64,000 nt of DNA from Chloroflexota bacterium (GCA_009841405.1 VXLV01000032.1:82174-146173), one strand, 5' to 3'. Shown: positions 29,259-40,896, numbered from the stretch's first letter. Translations and numbers: made by a program. Notes: a model not told the origin generated them from the letters alone.

Positions 29259-31069
29259 ACGCGGACGTGAAATCGACATCTGATGAGACAATCAAGAGGA
29301 TGGCGCGGGTCGGAAGTTGCTGGTCGCCGACATTTTCGCCCGACGGACTCAAGCTGGCGTTCGTCAGCGATATGACGGGCAGCCCTCAAATTTGGCAGCT
29401 GCCAGCAGCCGGCGGCTACCCGCGCGCGGTTACAGCCTTTGAGGAACAAATCAGCGAGGTCAGTTGGTCGCCGGCGGGCGACTGGCTGGCGATACAAGCG
29501 GCGCCGGGCGGGGGCATGAACTCCCAGATTGACCTCGTGCGGCTGAACGGCGCCGGTCGTCGGCGCATCACGCCCGGCGGCGCGACCAATAATTGGCTGA
29601 ATTGCTGGATGCCCGACGGCGCCGCCCTGATCTTCTCGTCAAACATGGACGACGCCAATTCGATGAACAGCTACCTGTATTGTATGAAGACTGGCGAAAC
29701 GCGCCGAATCGCGGTCAACAGCGGTGTCGGCGTCGTGGAGCATGTCGCGCGGGATGGCGGGCAATTCCTGCTGAGTCGCGTGGTCTACCGCGGCGACAAC
29801 AATATTTTTCTTGCGAGCCTGGAAAATGACGATGAGCGCCTGCTGACTGAACATGAGCCGCCGGCCAGCTTCGGCAACGCCCGCTTCTCGCATGACGGCG
29901 GCAGCGTGTTTATGCTGACCAACCGCGACCATGACCTGGCTTGTTTCGTCCGGGTCCGACTGGAACAGGGCGCGGCGTGGGAGACATTGCAGTCGCGCGC
30001 TGACGCCGAGCTGGAGCAATTCGCCGTCGCTGCCGAAGACAGGCTGTCGGCGCTGGTATGGAATTGCGCCGGTCGGCATGAATTGGAATTGTTCGATCTT
30101 GCTGTGAATCGACTCGTAGCCAAAATCGGTTTGCCGGGCGAGATCGTTGACGAAATCCGCTTCTCGACTGACGGCGACAAGTTGGCCCTTGTCGTCTCCG
30201 GCGCCAGGCTGCCGCAAGACATCTGGCTGTTGGACACGGCCGATCGGCGCTTGCGGCGGCTCACGCATAGTCCGCACGTAGGCGTGGATTTGGATGCGCT
30301 TGCGGGCGCGGAATTGCGCCGCTACACCGCTCATGACGGCTTGCACTTGACCGGTTGGCTTTACAGGCCGACGGCGGGCAGCGCGCCCTATCCGACAGTG
30401 CTGAGTTTCCACGGCGGGCCCGAAGGCCAGGAGCAGCCACGCTTTCGTTATGAGTATCAGGCGCTGGTTTCGCAGGGCATCGCCGTCTTCGCGCCCAATG
30501 TTCGCGGCTCGTCGGGCTTCGGCAAGCGCTTCGTCAACCTGGATAACGGCGCGCTGCGCGTGGACGCCATCCAGGACATCGCCTCGACCGCGCGCTATCT
30601 GATTGAGAGCGGATTGACCACGCCGGGCCGGGTCGGCATTATGGGCGGGTCCTACGGCGGCTACATGACCATGGCTGGCCTGGCGGAGTTTCCCGACCTG
30701 TTCGCCGCCGGCGTCAATATCTATGGGTTGGTCAATTTCAAGACCTTCTTTGAGCAGACCGAACCCTGGATGGCGGCAATCTCCAAAATCGAATACGGCG
30801 ACCCGGAGACGGAAGGCGACTTGCTGGACGCGCTGTCGCCGATCCACAATCTGGACCGCGTTGCCGCGCCGGTGCTGGTGCTGCACGGCGCCAATGATAC
30901 CAATGTGCCGGTCTATGAAGCCGAGCAGGTCGTTGCGAAGTTGCGCGCGCGCGGCCTGCCCGTCGAGTACATCTTGTTCCCGGACGAAGGGCACGGCTTC
31001 CGCAAAGAGGAGAATCGGATCGCCACCGCCATCGCCGTCGTCAACTGGTTCGCCGAGTATCTATTGTAG
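29255..31069 (+). CDS. S9 family (prolyl oligopeptidase-like) peptidase
   Basis: WD40/TolB-like N-term, GGSYGGYMT nucleophile elbow, catalytic Asp/His (GANDTNVP, DEGHGF); ATGA overlap with previous gene. Confidence 0.93.
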   Translation: MNADVKSTSDETIKRMARVGSCWSPTFSPDGLKLAFVSDMTGSPQIWQLPAAGGYPRAVTAFEEQISEVSWSPAGDWLAIQAAPGGGMNSQIDLVRLNGAGRRRITPGGATNNWLNCWMPDGAALIFSSNMDDANSMNSYLYCMKTGETRRIAVNSGVGVVEHVARDGGQFLLSRVVYRGDNNIFLASLENDDERLLTEHEPPASFGNARFSHDGGSVFMLTNRDHDLACFVRVRLEQGAAWETLQSRADAELEQFAVAAEDRLSALVWNCAGRHELELFDLAVNRLVAKIGLPGEIVDEIRFSTDGDKLALVVSGARLPQDIWLLDTADRRLRRLTHSPHVGVDLDALAGAELRRYTAHDGLHLTGWLYRPTAGSAPYPTVLSFHGGPEGQEQPRFRYEYQALVSQGIAVFAPNVRGSSGFGKRFVNLDNGALRVDAIQDIASTARYLIESGLTTPGRVGIMGGSYGGYMTMAGLAEFPDLFAAGVNIYGLVNFKTFFEQTEPWMAAISKIEYGDPETEGDLLDALSPIHNLDRVAAPVLVLHGANDTNVPVYEAEQVVAKLRARGLPVEYILFPDEGHGFRKEENRIATAIAVVNWFAEYLL

Positions 31070-31161
31070 GATGCAAGTGACTCGACGGCGCTGGTGATAG
31101 ATTGCGCCAGATTTGCTAACATAGACTGGCTAGGCATTGGGGCATTACCAAGGTGAGGACT

Positions 31162-31995
31162 ATGAGTGAGATGACAATTGGTTGCGCGCTATGGACGCTG
31201 GGGGCGACCCCGGATGTGGCGGCTCTGGCGCGACAGATGGAGATCGCGGCGAATATTGGCTGCACATCAGTACAACCCTGGATCGTGGACTTTGAGTTTC
31301 GTCCCTGCATCCTCGATCCCGAAGTTGGCTCCGCCGCCGACCGCCGCGAAGTCATGCGAATTGCCGAGTCGCTTGGCCTCTCGTTCAGCGGCTTCTGCGC
31401 CCAGTTGCAGGGCGCCGTGACATATGGCGGGCTGGAGGAGCGCGAGGGCTTGCGCTGGCGGATCGACAAGACCAAGACCGCGCTGGATACCGCCGCTGAG
31501 CTGGGTGGTACTATCGTCACCACGCACGCCGGCGTCTTGCCCGAGGAAAAGACCGACCCGGCTTATCAGATTCTGCTGGAATCAGTGGGCGAGATCGCCG
31601 AGCACGGCGCGAGCGTCGGCGTCTACTTCGCCATGGAAACAGGCCAGGAAACGCCGCAAGCGCTGGGCGATTTCATTGACGAAGTGGGCAATCCCTGGCT
31701 GAAAGTCAACTACGATCCCTGCAACCTGCTGAGATTCGGTTCGGAAGCTGGCACGGTTCGGGGTGTATATGACCTGGGTGACAAGATCATCCACACGCAC
31801 GCCAAGGACTGGAATCCTGAAACACGGCAAGCCACCTGCGGTGAAGGACTTGTGCCCTGGGACGCGTACATGGGGGCGCTGCGGGACATCGGCTATCAGG
31901 GCGTGCTGGCCATTGAAGACGAGACCGGCAACGACGACATGATCGGCTCGATTGCGCGCAGCTACGCATTCTTGAAAGGCTACTTCAATGATTAA
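31162..31995 (+). CDS. Sugar phosphate isomerase/epimerase (xylose isomerase-like TIM barrel)
   Basis: AP-endonuclease-2 type TIM barrel pattern; KVNYDPCNLL, HAKDW. Confidence 0.85.
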   Translation: MSEMTIGCALWTLGATPDVAALARQMEIAANIGCTSVQPWIVDFEFRPCILDPEVGSAADRREVMRIAESLGLSFSGFCAQLQGAVTYGGLEEREGLRWRIDKTKTALDTAAELGGTIVTTHAGVLPEEKTDPAYQILLESVGEIAEHGASVGVYFAMETGQETPQALGDFIDEVGNPWLKVNYDPCNLLRFGSEAGTVRGVYDLGDKIIHTHAKDWNPETRQATCGEGLVPWDAYMGALRDIGYQGVLAIEDETGNDDMIGSIARSYAFLKGYFND

Positions 31996-33037
31996 TGTCG
32001 GTATCCTCGGCGCGGGCGGGATCGCCGCGCTCAGCCATCTGCCCGAGATCGCCGCTGTCGAGGGCATGCGCGTGACGCATGTATGCGGGCGGCGTGAGCA
32101 GCGTCTGCGCCTGCTCTGCGAGCGCTTTGACGTGCCGCGCTTTTCGACCAGTTGGGCTGGTCTGCTGGGCGACGATGAACTGGACGCGGTGATCGTGGCG
32201 CTGCCGCATCCGCTGCACGCCGAAGCCGGCCTAGCCGTGCTGCAGCGAGGTTTGCATCTCTTCATGCAGAAGCCGCTATGCACAAGTATAGACGAAGCGA
32301 ATCAATTGGCGGCGGCCAGCGAGGCACGGCCGGCGCAAATCGTCTATTGTCGCCCGTCATTTGACGCGATCGTCTACGAGATGAAGCGACAATTGGCGGC
32401 CGGCGCCATCGGCACGATCTCGGGGGCTATGGCGCGGCATAGCCATGGCGGCCCGGAAGTCTACTATGCCGAGGTGACGGACAGCTTTGAGGAGCCGCGC
32501 GTCGAGAATGACTTCTGGTTTTTCGATGCCGATACCGCTGGCGGCGGCGCGCTGATCGACATGGGCGTTTATTCTATCGCCAACATCGTCGCGCTGCTGG
32601 GCAAGGTCGATCATGTGACGGCGCGCATGGCTACGGTCGCCAAGCCGACCGGCATGGAAGACACCGCCACGCTAATTCTGGAAATGGCCAATGGCGCCTT
32701 GGCCACCGCCGAAACCGGCTGGTGCGACCCGGCGCGGTCGTCCTACCTGCGCGTGCATGGGACAGCGGGCAAGCTCATCAAACGCGACGAGGCGATTGAC
32801 TACATCCGCCCCAGTTCTTTCGAGCGCGAATGGGCCGCGCCGCTGGTCGACGTCATCAGTCCGGCGCCTGCCCTCAACCAGCATGAGGAGTGGCTGCGCT
32901 GCATCGAAAGCGGCCGCCAGCCCGAGCTGTCAAACTTGTGGGTGGCGCGCCATGTGACCGAGATCATGCTGGCGGCGGTCGCGTCCAACGAAAGCGGCGC
33001 GCGAATCGCCATCGAGACCGATCCAAGAATGAGTTGA
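31988..33037 (+). CDS. Gfo/Idh/MocA family oxidoreductase
   Basis: N-terminal GAGGIAALSHLPEI, QKPLCTSIDEANQL, overlaps previous stop. Confidence 0.92.
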   Translation: MINVGILGAGGIAALSHLPEIAAVEGMRVTHVCGRREQRLRLLCERFDVPRFSTSWAGLLGDDELDAVIVALPHPLHAEAGLAVLQRGLHLFMQKPLCTSIDEANQLAAASEARPAQIVYCRPSFDAIVYEMKRQLAAGAIGTISGAMARHSHGGPEVYYAEVTDSFEEPRVENDFWFFDADTAGGGALIDMGVYSIANIVALLGKVDHVTARMATVAKPTGMEDTATLILEMANGALATAETGWCDPARSSYLRVHGTAGKLIKRDEAIDYIRPSSFEREWAAPLVDVISPAPALNQHEEWLRCIESGRQPELSNLWVARHVTEIMLAAVASNESGARIAIETDPRMS

Positions 33038-33040
33038 AAC

Positions 33041-34549
33041 TTAGACATCGACGCCGAGCGAAGTGAAGGAAAGCGGCGGCAGGCTCAGCTCGGCTTTGCC
33101 ATTAATGATTCGCGGCGCGTAAATGGCCTGCGCTGTGAATTGATTCGGGTTCTCCCAGGTATTGGCCGCCTTGGGGTCGCGGCCGGCCAATTGGTGCGCT
33201 GACGATATGCGTTTCGGCGCGATGTCTTGCCAGTGGATTTCAAGTGGCACGCGCTCGGTCTGGCTGCGGTTGACGATGAATATTGTATTGTTGCCCGTCT
33301 CCGCATCATAGGCGGCGGAAACATCCAGCAGCGGCATATCGCCAAACTTCTTGGTGTCATAACGCGGCGACTCGACAAGCAGGTCGAGCGAATTGCCGCT
33401 GGCCATCTGGCTGAACATCAGCAGCGGATAGTATATGGTTTGCTTGAGCAAACTGTCAGTGGTCGTGAGGATGGGCGCGATGACGTTGACGATTTGGGCG
33501 ATGCAAGCGATCTTGAGCACATCGGCTTTGCGCAGAAAGACATTCAGCCATTGGGCTACGACCAGCGCGTCTTCGAGATTGTAGACCTCCTCAATCAAGT
33601 GCGGCGCCTCGGTCCAGCCGCCCCGCATATCGCTTAGGTCGCGCGTTTTGTACCAGACGTTCCATTCGTCCCAGGACAGGTAGACATCGTGCTTGGAACG
33701 CGTTTTGGCTTTCACATAGCGCAGCACAGCAGCGACCGTATCGACGTAGTCTTCGAAGGCGGCGCTGAGCGCGAGATAGCTGGCCGTGTCGTCCTCAAGG
33801 TTGTCGGCGTAATAGTGCATGGAGTGATAATTGACAAGGTCCCAGCACAATTCAAGGCTAATCCGATCCCACTCGGGGTAGGTCGCCATCTTGGAGCTTG
33901 ATGAGCCGCAAAGCACCAGTTTGATTGCGGCGTCGTGCAAGCGCATCAGTTTGGCGGCTTCGCGCGCTTTCGTGCCGTACTCGGCGGCTTGCAGGTGGCC
34001 GATCTGCCAGGGGCCGTCCATCTCATTGCCCAGGCACCAGTACTTGACGCCATAGGGCTCTTCGTGACCGTTTGCGGCGCGCATATCCGCGTAATGGCTG
34101 CCTGGCCGCGCATTGCAGTATTCCACGAGGTTGGCGGCGTCTTGAATCGTTCCCGTGCCCAGATTGACCGCCAACATCGGCGCTGTACCGATCTCACGGC
34201 AGAAACGGATGAACTCGTCCGTGCCGAACTGGTTGGTCTCGACCGACTGCCAGGCCATTTCCCGCCGGCGCGGCCGCTGGTCTTTTGGTCCGATGCCATC
34301 TTCCCAGCGGTAGCCGCTGACGAAGTTGCCGCCGGGATAACGCATCGCGCGGTAATTCAGTTCGCGCAGGGCCGCCAGGACATCCACCCGGAGTCCGTTT
34401 TCATCGGCGTGGCGCGAGGCCGGGTCGTGGATGCCTTCGTAGATGCAGCGCCCCATGTGCTCGGCGAAGCCGCTGAACAGGAGCGGGGAGATTTCGCCGA
34501 TGGCGCGTTTTGTGTCGACATAGAGGCGGGCTACGGGCGTCTGGCTCAT
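33041..34549 (-). CDS. Alpha-N-arabinofuranosidase (GH51)
   Basis: GNEMDGPWQ acid/base and [11 protein letters not shown] nucleophile motifs. Confidence 0.93.
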   Translation of the reverse strand: MSQTPVARLYVDTKRAIGEISPLLFSGFAEHMGRCIYEGIHDPASRHADENGLRVDVLAALRELNYRAMRYPGGNFVSGYRWEDGIGPKDQRPRRREMAWQSVETNQFGTDEFIRFCREIGTAPMLAVNLGTGTIQDAANLVEYCNARPGSHYADMRAANGHEEPYGVKYWCLGNEMDGPWQIGHLQAAEYGTKAREAAKLMRLHDAAIKLVLCGSSSSKMATYPEWDRISLELCWDLVNYHSMHYYADNLEDDTASYLALSAAFEDYVDTVAAVLRYVKAKTRSKHDVYLSWDEWNVWYKTRDLSDMRGGWTEAPHLIEEVYNLEDALVVAQWLNVFLRKADVLKIACIAQIVNVIAPILTTTDSLLKQTIYYPLLMFSQMASGNSLDLLVESPRYDTKKFGDMPLLDVSAAYDAETGNNTIFIVNRSQTERVPLEIHWQDIAPKRISSAHQLAGRDPKAANTWENPNQFTAQAIYAPRIINGKAELSLPPLSFTSLGVDV

Positions 34550-34620
34550 GGCTTTTCCTCTCTAATCAAGTCCGTCTATATGACGGCCGTCCTTCAGTTG
34601 AAGTGTGGGCAAACCGGCGC

Positions 34621-37098
34621 CTAATCTTCTCTGACCAAATCCAGTATCGACGCCTGCCAAATGTCGCGGTTGTATTCAGCGATTGTCCGGTCCGACGAGA
34701 AGAAGCCGCTGCGCGCCGCGTTGAGAATGGACATCGTTGTCCAGCGTTCCTGGTCGGCGTAGGCTTGCGCGACCTGCTGCTGGCACGCCAGGTAGCTGGC
34801 GAAATCGGCGCAGAGCATGTACTCGTCGTGGTAGAGCAGCGAATCGACGATGGGCCGGAACAGCCCGGTGTCGCCGCCGGAGAATTGCCCGCCGGCGATC
34901 CAGTCGATGGCCTCGCGCAGCGCGGCGTTCGACTCGATGTAATCGCGCGGGTTGTAGCCGGCCGCTTTCGCCGCGAAGACTTCTTCGGTGGTCAATCCGA
35001 ACAAGAAGAAGTTCTCCGCGCCGACCCGGTCGCGGATTTCGATATTGGCGCCATCAAGCGTGCCGACGGTCAGCGCGCCATTTAGCGCGAATTTCATATT
35101 GCCGGTGCCGGAGGCTTCCTTGCCGGCGAGCGATATCTGCTCCGAGACGTCGGCCGCGGGATAAATCAGCTGGCCGGAGGTGACATTGAAATTAGGGATG
35201 AAGACGACGCGCAGGCGCTCGGCCGAAACCGGATCGCGATTGACCACATCGGCGATGGAATTGATCAGCTTGATGATTAACTTGGCCATGTGATAGCCGG
35301 GCGCGGCTTTGGCGCCGAAGACGAAAGTGACCGGGTCTTGCGCAGCGCCGGGATCGAGTTTGAGTCGCTGATACAGATGTATTATGTGCAGCGCTTTCAA
35401 CAGTTGCCGCTTGTATTCGTGCAGGCGCTTGACCATGACGTCAAACATTGAATCGGCGTCGACCGCCAGCCCGAGCTGGTCTTTGACGTAATCCGCCAGC
35501 TGCTGCTTGTTTGCCTTTTTCATGGCGCGCCAGGCGTCGCGAAACTCGGCGTCATCGACGTAGGCTTCCAACTGCGCCAGTTCATCCAGGTTGGTCAGCC
35601 AGCCGTCTCCGATTCGCTCGCTGATGAGATCGGCCAGGATGGGGTTGGCCAGGCGCATGAAGCGGCGCGGCGTCACGCCGTTGGTCTTGTTGCCGAATTT
35701 CTCGGGCCACATATCGGCAAAGTCCGAAAAGACGCGCGATTTCAGCAGGTCGGACTGGAGCTCGGCAACGCCGTTGATCGAGTAGCTGCCGATGCAGGCC
35801 AGGTTAGCCATGCGCACTTGCTTCTCCGCCGCCTCTTCGATAATCGACATGCGTTCAACCCGACCGGGGTCGTTCGGGTAAGTCATGCGCACATCGTCCA
35901 GGAATCGGCGATTGATCTCGTAAATGATTTCCAGATGGCGCGGCAGCACGCGCTGCATCAACCAGACAGGCCACTTCTCCAGCGCTTCCGGCAGCAAGGT
36001 ATGCTGCGTTGAGGCGAATGTGCCCGTGGTGATCTTCCAGGCGCGTTCCCAGCCGAGCTGGTATTCGTCGATCAGCAGGCGCATTAACTCAGCGATCGCG
36101 ATGACCGGGTGCGAATCATTGAGGTGGATCACAGCCACCCGCGGCAACTCCTCCCATTCGGCGTTCTTGATCATGAAGCGCTTGATGATATTGTTCAGCG
36201 AGCAGGCGACAAAAAAGTACTGCTGCTTCAGGCGCAGTTCCTTGCCTTGCGGCGTATTGTCATTGGGGTAGAGCACCTTGGTGACGTTTTCGGAGCTGGT
36301 CTTCTGCTCGACCGCGCGCGAGTAGTCGCCGACGTCAAAGAGCTGCAAATCGAATTCGCGCGTGGCGCGCGCGCTCCACAGCCGCAGCATGTTGACAGTT
36401 TTCGTACGGTAGCCGGGCGCCAGCGTGTGGTAGGGCTGGCCCATGATGGTCTGCGCCGGGATCCAGCGGACGCGGTAGGCGCCGTCGCCGTCGGCATAGT
36501 GCTCGGTATGCCCGCCGAAACCGACCTCAACCATGTCGTCTGGTTGCGGGAATTCCCAGGGGTTGCCGTAGTAGAGCCACTCGTCCGGGCTTTCAACCTG
36601 CCAGCCATCGCGGAATGACTGACGGAAGATGCCGTATTCGTATCGAATGCCGTAGCCGACGGCCGGGATATTGAGCGTGGCCAGCGAGTCCATGAAACAG
36701 GCGGACAGCCGGCCCAAGCCGCCGTTGCCCAAACCTGGCTCGATGTCCAGGGCGATGAGTTCGGCGATGTCGATGTCGTGCTTCTGCATCGTCTGCCTGG
36801 CCAGCTCATAGGTATTGGTGTACAGAAGATTCTGCTCCAGTTGCTGCCCGACCAGGTATTCGGCCGACAAGTAATACACAAATTTAGGATTCTGGCGAAA
36901 GTAGCAGTCGACGTTTTGCTGCCAGTTGTACATCATGTAGTCGCGAACGGTATAGGCGAGCGCCTCATAAAGATCGTGCCGCGTCGCGGTGTAAATTGCC
37001 TGGCCGCGCGTGTAATACAGATTGTCGCGAAATGCTTGCGCGAATGCCTCCTGCGAATGCTCCACGCTAGAGATATTCTCGAAATCGGCGATCACCAT
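34621..37098 (-). CDS. glgP: Glycogen/starch/alpha-glucan phosphorylase
   Basis: PLP site [42 protein letters not shown]. Confidence 0.97.
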   Translation of the reverse strand: MVIADFENISSVEHSQEAFAQAFRDNLYYTRGQAIYTATRHDLYEALAYTVRDYMMYNWQQNVDCYFRQNPKFVYYLSAEYLVGQQLEQNLLYTNTYELARQTMQKHDIDIAELIALDIEPGLGNGGLGRLSACFMDSLATLNIPAVGYGIRYEYGIFRQSFRDGWQVESPDEWLYYGNPWEFPQPDDMVEVGFGGHTEHYADGDGAYRVRWIPAQTIMGQPYHTLAPGYRTKTVNMLRLWSARATREFDLQLFDVGDYSRAVEQKTSSENVTKVLYPNDNTPQGKELRLKQQYFFVACSLNNIIKRFMIKNAEWEELPRVAVIHLNDSHPVIAIAELMRLLIDEYQLGWERAWKITTGTFASTQHTLLPEALEKWPVWLMQRVLPRHLEIIYEINRRFLDDVRMTYPNDPGRVERMSIIEEAAEKQVRMANLACIGSYSINGVAELQSDLLKSRVFSDFADMWPEKFGNKTNGVTPRRFMRLANPILADLISERIGDGWLTNLDELAQLEAYVDDAEFRDAWRAMKKANKQQLADYVKDQLGLAVDADSMFDVMVKRLHEYKRQLLKALHIIHLYQRLKLDPGAAQDPVTFVFGAKAAPGYHMAKLIIKLINSIADVVNRDPVSAERLRVVFIPNFNVTSGQLIYPAADVSEQISLAGKEASGTGNMKFALNGALTVGTLDGANIEIRDRVGAENFFLFGLTTEEVFAAKAAGYNPRDYIESNAALREAIDWIAGGQFSGGDTGLFRPIVDSLLYHDEYMLCADFASYLACQQQVAQAYADQERWTTMSILNAARSGFFSSDRTIAEYNRDIWQASILDLVRED

Positions 37099-37293
37099 GC
37101 TTGTCCCTTTCGTCTAGCAATTGCCAAATGCGACTTGCCGCGCTAGGCGCCCCGGCGCAACGAAGCGCGACTCTGTAAAGAAAGTATCCCCAATAATAGA
37201 CCGCAGCGCGCGTTTCCGCCAATACTGGCGATACTCGGTAATTTCGCCGACCGTGCTAGAATGAGTCCGGCCGGCGCTAGCGGGAGCAAAGCC

Positions 37294-38709
37294 ATGAAAC
37301 GTCCCAACATCCTCATCCTTTATACCGATCAGCAGCGCTGGGACGCTCTCGGCGCCAACGGCAACAAGGAAATCATCACGCCTAATCTCGACAGACTTGC
37401 TGCCGAGGGCGTCAGCTTCACGCGTCACTTTGTGCAAAGTCCGGTCTGCATGCCCAGCCGAATCAGCATGCTGTCTGGGCGCTATCCGTCTTCGCTTGGC
37501 ATCACGCGCATGGGCGTGCCCGTGCCGGAGGATGTCGCGACCTTGCCGAAAATCCTTAGGCAGTACGGCTATCGGACCGCCAATATCGGCAAGCTGCATT
37601 TCTTGCCGCACGCCAATCGCGACCACCGCCTGCCGCACCCGGCTTATGGCTTCGATCATCTGGAGATCGCCGATGAACCGGGGGTTTACGAGGACGCCTA
37701 TCGCGCTTGGGCGCGGCGCCGGGCGCCCGAGCAAATGGATGAGATCAGCGCGGGCATACCGCCTGCCGCGGGCGTTTGGCAGCGCGTCATGGGCATCGAC
37801 GACGGCGTCGCGCATCGCGGCGATCCAGAGGGCAGGCGCGACTTTGACCGCGCTATCCCTTTCGCCGCTGATGATGGCTTGACGCACAGCGCCTTCGTCG
37901 GCGAGCGGACGATGGCGTGCGTGGAGCAGGCAGGCGACGCGCCCTTCCTGTGCATCGCCGGTTTCTATTCGCCGCACGCGCCCTGGATGACGCCGCAAAA
38001 ATATCTGGATCTATACGAGGCCGAGAAGCTGTCGCTGCCCGATTTTCCCGCAGACATCGACGCGCCGCGACCACAAGATCTGGAAGCGCCGTTTTCCGAC
38101 GCACAATTGCGGCGCGCGCGACTGGGTTACTACGCTATGATCAGCGAAGTTGACTTTTACGTAGGCGAAATCCTTGACCGGCTGGCAGCCTGTGGAAAGC
38201 GGGATGACACCATCGTCGTCTTCACGTCCGATCACGGCGAATGGCTGGGCGAGCATCTGCGTTACGGCAAGGGCTACCCGGCCGATGACGCCGTAAGCCG
38301 CGTTCCGCTCATCATTTCAGCGCCCGACGCTCAACGCGACAAGACGTATCCGGGCGTGGTGGAAGCGGTTGACATCGTCCCGACCTTGCTTGAGCTGGCC
38401 GCCATACAAAATCCGCCATTCCTGCAGGGCGAAAGTCTGGCAGGCATAATCGAGGGCAGGGGCGCGCGGCGGAAAAGCGTGGCGCTCACCGAAGGTCACG
38501 GGTGGAAGCGCCTGCGGACCGACCACTTTAGCTATCTCGTTCACGCGGACGGGCGAGAATGCCTGTGGGATATCAGCGTCGACCCGGGCGAGTACTTTGA
38601 TGTCGCGGCCAGCGGCGCCTATTCTGCCGCGCTGGCGGAATGCCGCAAAGCGCTCTTGCAGCGACTGCTGGAGATTGAGCGGCCGCTGCCGCGCGCCTGG
38701 CCCTACTAG
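37294..38709 (+). CDS. Sulfatase (Cys-type formylglycine motif)
   Basis: PNILILYTDQQR, C-M-P-S-R at 37447..37461, FTSDHGEWLGEH. Confidence 0.93.
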   Translation: MKRPNILILYTDQQRWDALGANGNKEIITPNLDRLAAEGVSFTRHFVQSPVCMPSRISMLSGRYPSSLGITRMGVPVPEDVATLPKILRQYGYRTANIGKLHFLPHANRDHRLPHPAYGFDHLEIADEPGVYEDAYRAWARRRAPEQMDEISAGIPPAAGVWQRVMGIDDGVAHRGDPEGRRDFDRAIPFAADDGLTHSAFVGERTMACVEQAGDAPFLCIAGFYSPHAPWMTPQKYLDLYEAEKLSLPDFPADIDAPRPQDLEAPFSDAQLRRARLGYYAMISEVDFYVGEILDRLAACGKRDDTIVVFTSDHGEWLGEHLRYGKGYPADDAVSRVPLIISAPDAQRDKTYPGVVEAVDIVPTLLELAAIQNPPFLQGESLAGIIEGRGARRKSVALTEGHGWKRLRTDHFSYLVHADGRECLWDISVDPGEYFDVAASGAYSAALAECRKALLQRLLEIERPLPRAWPY

Positions 38710-38724
38710 CGCGTTTGACCGGCG

Positions 38725-39630
38725 CTATCTGAAGGGAAACTCGGCGACCGTGTATTCGGCGACGCGCGGCCACATGCGCTCCACCGCCGCGATGTCATCC
38801 CGGTTCAAGCTGAGCTTCTGCGGGTCGCGCGCGAAGGGCGAGTCGATTACGCCGCGGCGCCACATGACATATTTGTGCAGGGAGACGCCGTAGACCATGG
38901 CGTAATTCAGCAGCGGCAGCATGCGGAAGTGTATTCGCTCGGCCGCGTCGATATCGCCCTGGGCGAACAACTCATATATCTTGACTTGGGCGTCGACCAT
39001 GCCGCCGGCGGGCATATTGCCGCAAGCGCCGCGCCGCAGTTCGTCGATCAGGTAGATGCCGTTGGCGCCGCCGAAGACGCCCAGACAGTTGCCGGCGTCC
39101 AGTTCAAGGATTTGATTGATATGCTGTAGAATCGGAACCGTTTCTTCTTTGATGTAGCTAATCCGGCTCTCGGCGGCCAGAAGCTCGACCAGTTCACGCG
39201 GCGATAGCGGCGTGCCAATGGGCGCGGGCGCGTTTTGAATGATCAGCGGGCGATCGAACTGAGCGAGCTGGCGATAGTAGTCTTGCACGGCCGGCTTGGG
39301 CGCCTTGCGCAGGTAGGGCGGCATCGCCATGAGCGCCGACGCCCCGTGCCGGCAAGCATGCTCGGCGAAGTCCAGCGCCAGCTGCAAATTCAGCCCTTGC
39401 ACGCTGACAACATAAGGGACGCGCCCGGCGATCTGCGCGCCGGCGAACTCCACTACTTGCATCCGCTCACCGTCGCTGAGGGTGAAGAACTCGCTGGCCA
39501 GCGCCGGCGTGACGAGACCATGCGCGCCGCTGACGATACAGTAGTCGATCTGCCGCGCGAAACTGGCCCAGTCAATCGCGCCGCTGTCAGTGAAGGGCGT
39601 TTGAAGTATCTGAAAGATCCCGGCAAGCAC
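38725..39630 (-). CDS. Dihydrodipicolinate synthase/N-acetylneuraminate lyase family aldolase
   Basis: Schiff-base Lys in ISYIKEET; DapA TIM barrel pattern; GTG start. Confidence 0.88.
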   Translation of the reverse strand: MLAGIFQILQTPFTDSGAIDWASFARQIDYCIVSGAHGLVTPALASEFFTLSDGERMQVVEFAGAQIAGRVPYVVSVQGLNLQLALDFAEHACRHGASALMAMPPYLRKAPKPAVQDYYRQLAQFDRPLIIQNAPAPIGTPLSPRELVELLAAESRISYIKEETVPILQHINQILELDAGNCLGVFGGANGIYLIDELRRGACGNMPAGGMVDAQVKIYELFAQGDIDAAERIHFRMLPLLNYAMVYGVSLHKYVMWRRGVIDSPFARDPQKLSLNRDDIAAVERMWPRVAEYTVAEFPFR

Positions 39631-39659
39631 TGTTTTGCTCTCCTTATTTTTGCGCGTCG

Positions 39660-39688
39660 TTGCCTATCAGAGGGCAATCTCCTACACT
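39660..39688 (+). promoter_or_regulatory. Promoter TTGCCT-N17-TACACT for MR/MLE gene
   Basis: Hexamers with 17-bp spacer in the divergent gap. Confidence 0.5.
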
Positions 39689-39731
39689 ATACTCGTCCCG
39701 CGTTTACGAATCCAGCGACAGGAGGACCGGC

Positions 39732-40886
39732 GTGAAGATCACGCAAGTCGAAGCGATCCCCATGCGCATCAGACGGGAGGAGGCCTATCTGGGCGGGCTG
39801 CCGCCGGGCGCCGACCGCGAGGCATATTTCCTGCGCCCGCCGTATCGCGCGCTGTATTCCGCCTATTTCGAAACCGCCTTCGTCAAGATCAGCACGGCGG
39901 AGGGCGTCGTTGGCTGGGGCGAGGCGCTGGCGCCGGTTGCGCCAGAGGTCGTGCAGCAAATCGTCGAGCAGCTGCTTGCGCCCGCGTTAATCGGCCGCAG
40001 CCCGCTTGATGTCAATGTCTTGTGGAATGTCATGTACGACCTGATGCGCGAGCGCGGATATTATGGCGGCTTCATGCTTGATGCCATCAGCGCCTGCGAT
40101 ATCGCGCTGTGGGACCTCTGCGGCAAGATTCTGGGGCAGCCGGTGTATCAGCTACTGGGCGGCGCCTATCGCCAGCGGATACCCTGTTACGTCTCCGGCT
40201 TGCCGCGACCCACCGCGGAGGAACGGGTTGAGTTGGCGCTGCAGTTCACCAACGCCGGATTTAACGCCTTCAAGCTGGCGGCGGGGCACGGCGTTCGCGC
40301 TGACGCCAAGAGTGTGGCGGCGCTACGCGACGCGCTCGGCGATGAGGCGACGCTCCTGCTGGACGCGCATTGGGTGTACTCGCTGGACGAAGCGGTGCAA
40401 CTGGGCCACGCCCTGACCGACCTCGGCGTGGGTTTCTTTGAAGCGCCTATCAATCCCGAAGATGTCGAATCTCACGCGCAGTTGGCGGCGGCGGTCGCCG
40501 TGCCAATCGCTCACGGCGAGACCGAGCGCACACGCTATCAGTTTCGCCCTTGGCTGATGCAGCGGGCGGCCGACGTCTTGCAGCCCGATGTTGGACGCGC
40601 GGGCGTCTCCGAGGTGTTCAAGATTGCGACGATGGCGGAAGCCTTCAACGTCAAGATGGCGCCGCATCTCAGCGTTGGTTTGGGCGTTTGCATCGCGGCG
40701 ACGATTCACGTGGCCGCGGCCATGCCCAATCTCTACCTGCTGGAGTATCAGCCGCCGGTCTTTGAGATCGCAAATCAATTGCTCGAGTCGCCGCTGGTTT
40801 GCTGCGACGGCGGCTACGAGATCCCGGCGGCGCCCGGGCTGGGCGTGGCGCTGGATGAGCGGCGCTTGCGCCAATTGCAGGCCTGA
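39732..40886 (+). CDS. Mandelate racemase/muconate lactonizing enzyme family (sugar-acid dehydratase-like)
   Basis: LLLDAHWVY, FFEAPINPED, PIAHGE metal ligands; GTG start with GGAGGA SD. Confidence 0.9.
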   Translation: MKITQVEAIPMRIRREEAYLGGLPPGADREAYFLRPPYRALYSAYFETAFVKISTAEGVVGWGEALAPVAPEVVQQIVEQLLAPALIGRSPLDVNVLWNVMYDLMRERGYYGGFMLDAISACDIALWDLCGKILGQPVYQLLGGAYRQRIPCYVSGLPRPTAEERVELALQFTNAGFNAFKLAAGHGVRADAKSVAALRDALGDEATLLLDAHWVYSLDEAVQLGHALTDLGVGFFEAPINPEDVESHAQLAAAVAVPIAHGETERTRYQFRPWLMQRAADVLQPDVGRAGVSEVFKIATMAEAFNVKMAPHLSVGLGVCIAATIHVAAAMPNLYLLEYQPPVFEIANQLLESPLVCCDGGYEIPAAPGLGVALDERRLRQLQA

Positions 40887-40896
40887 GCGCCGCAGC

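Noticed and set aside
29639-30994. 451-aa minus-strand ORF opposite the S9 peptidase
   Set aside because: Shadow ORF; the plus strand has catalytic motifs
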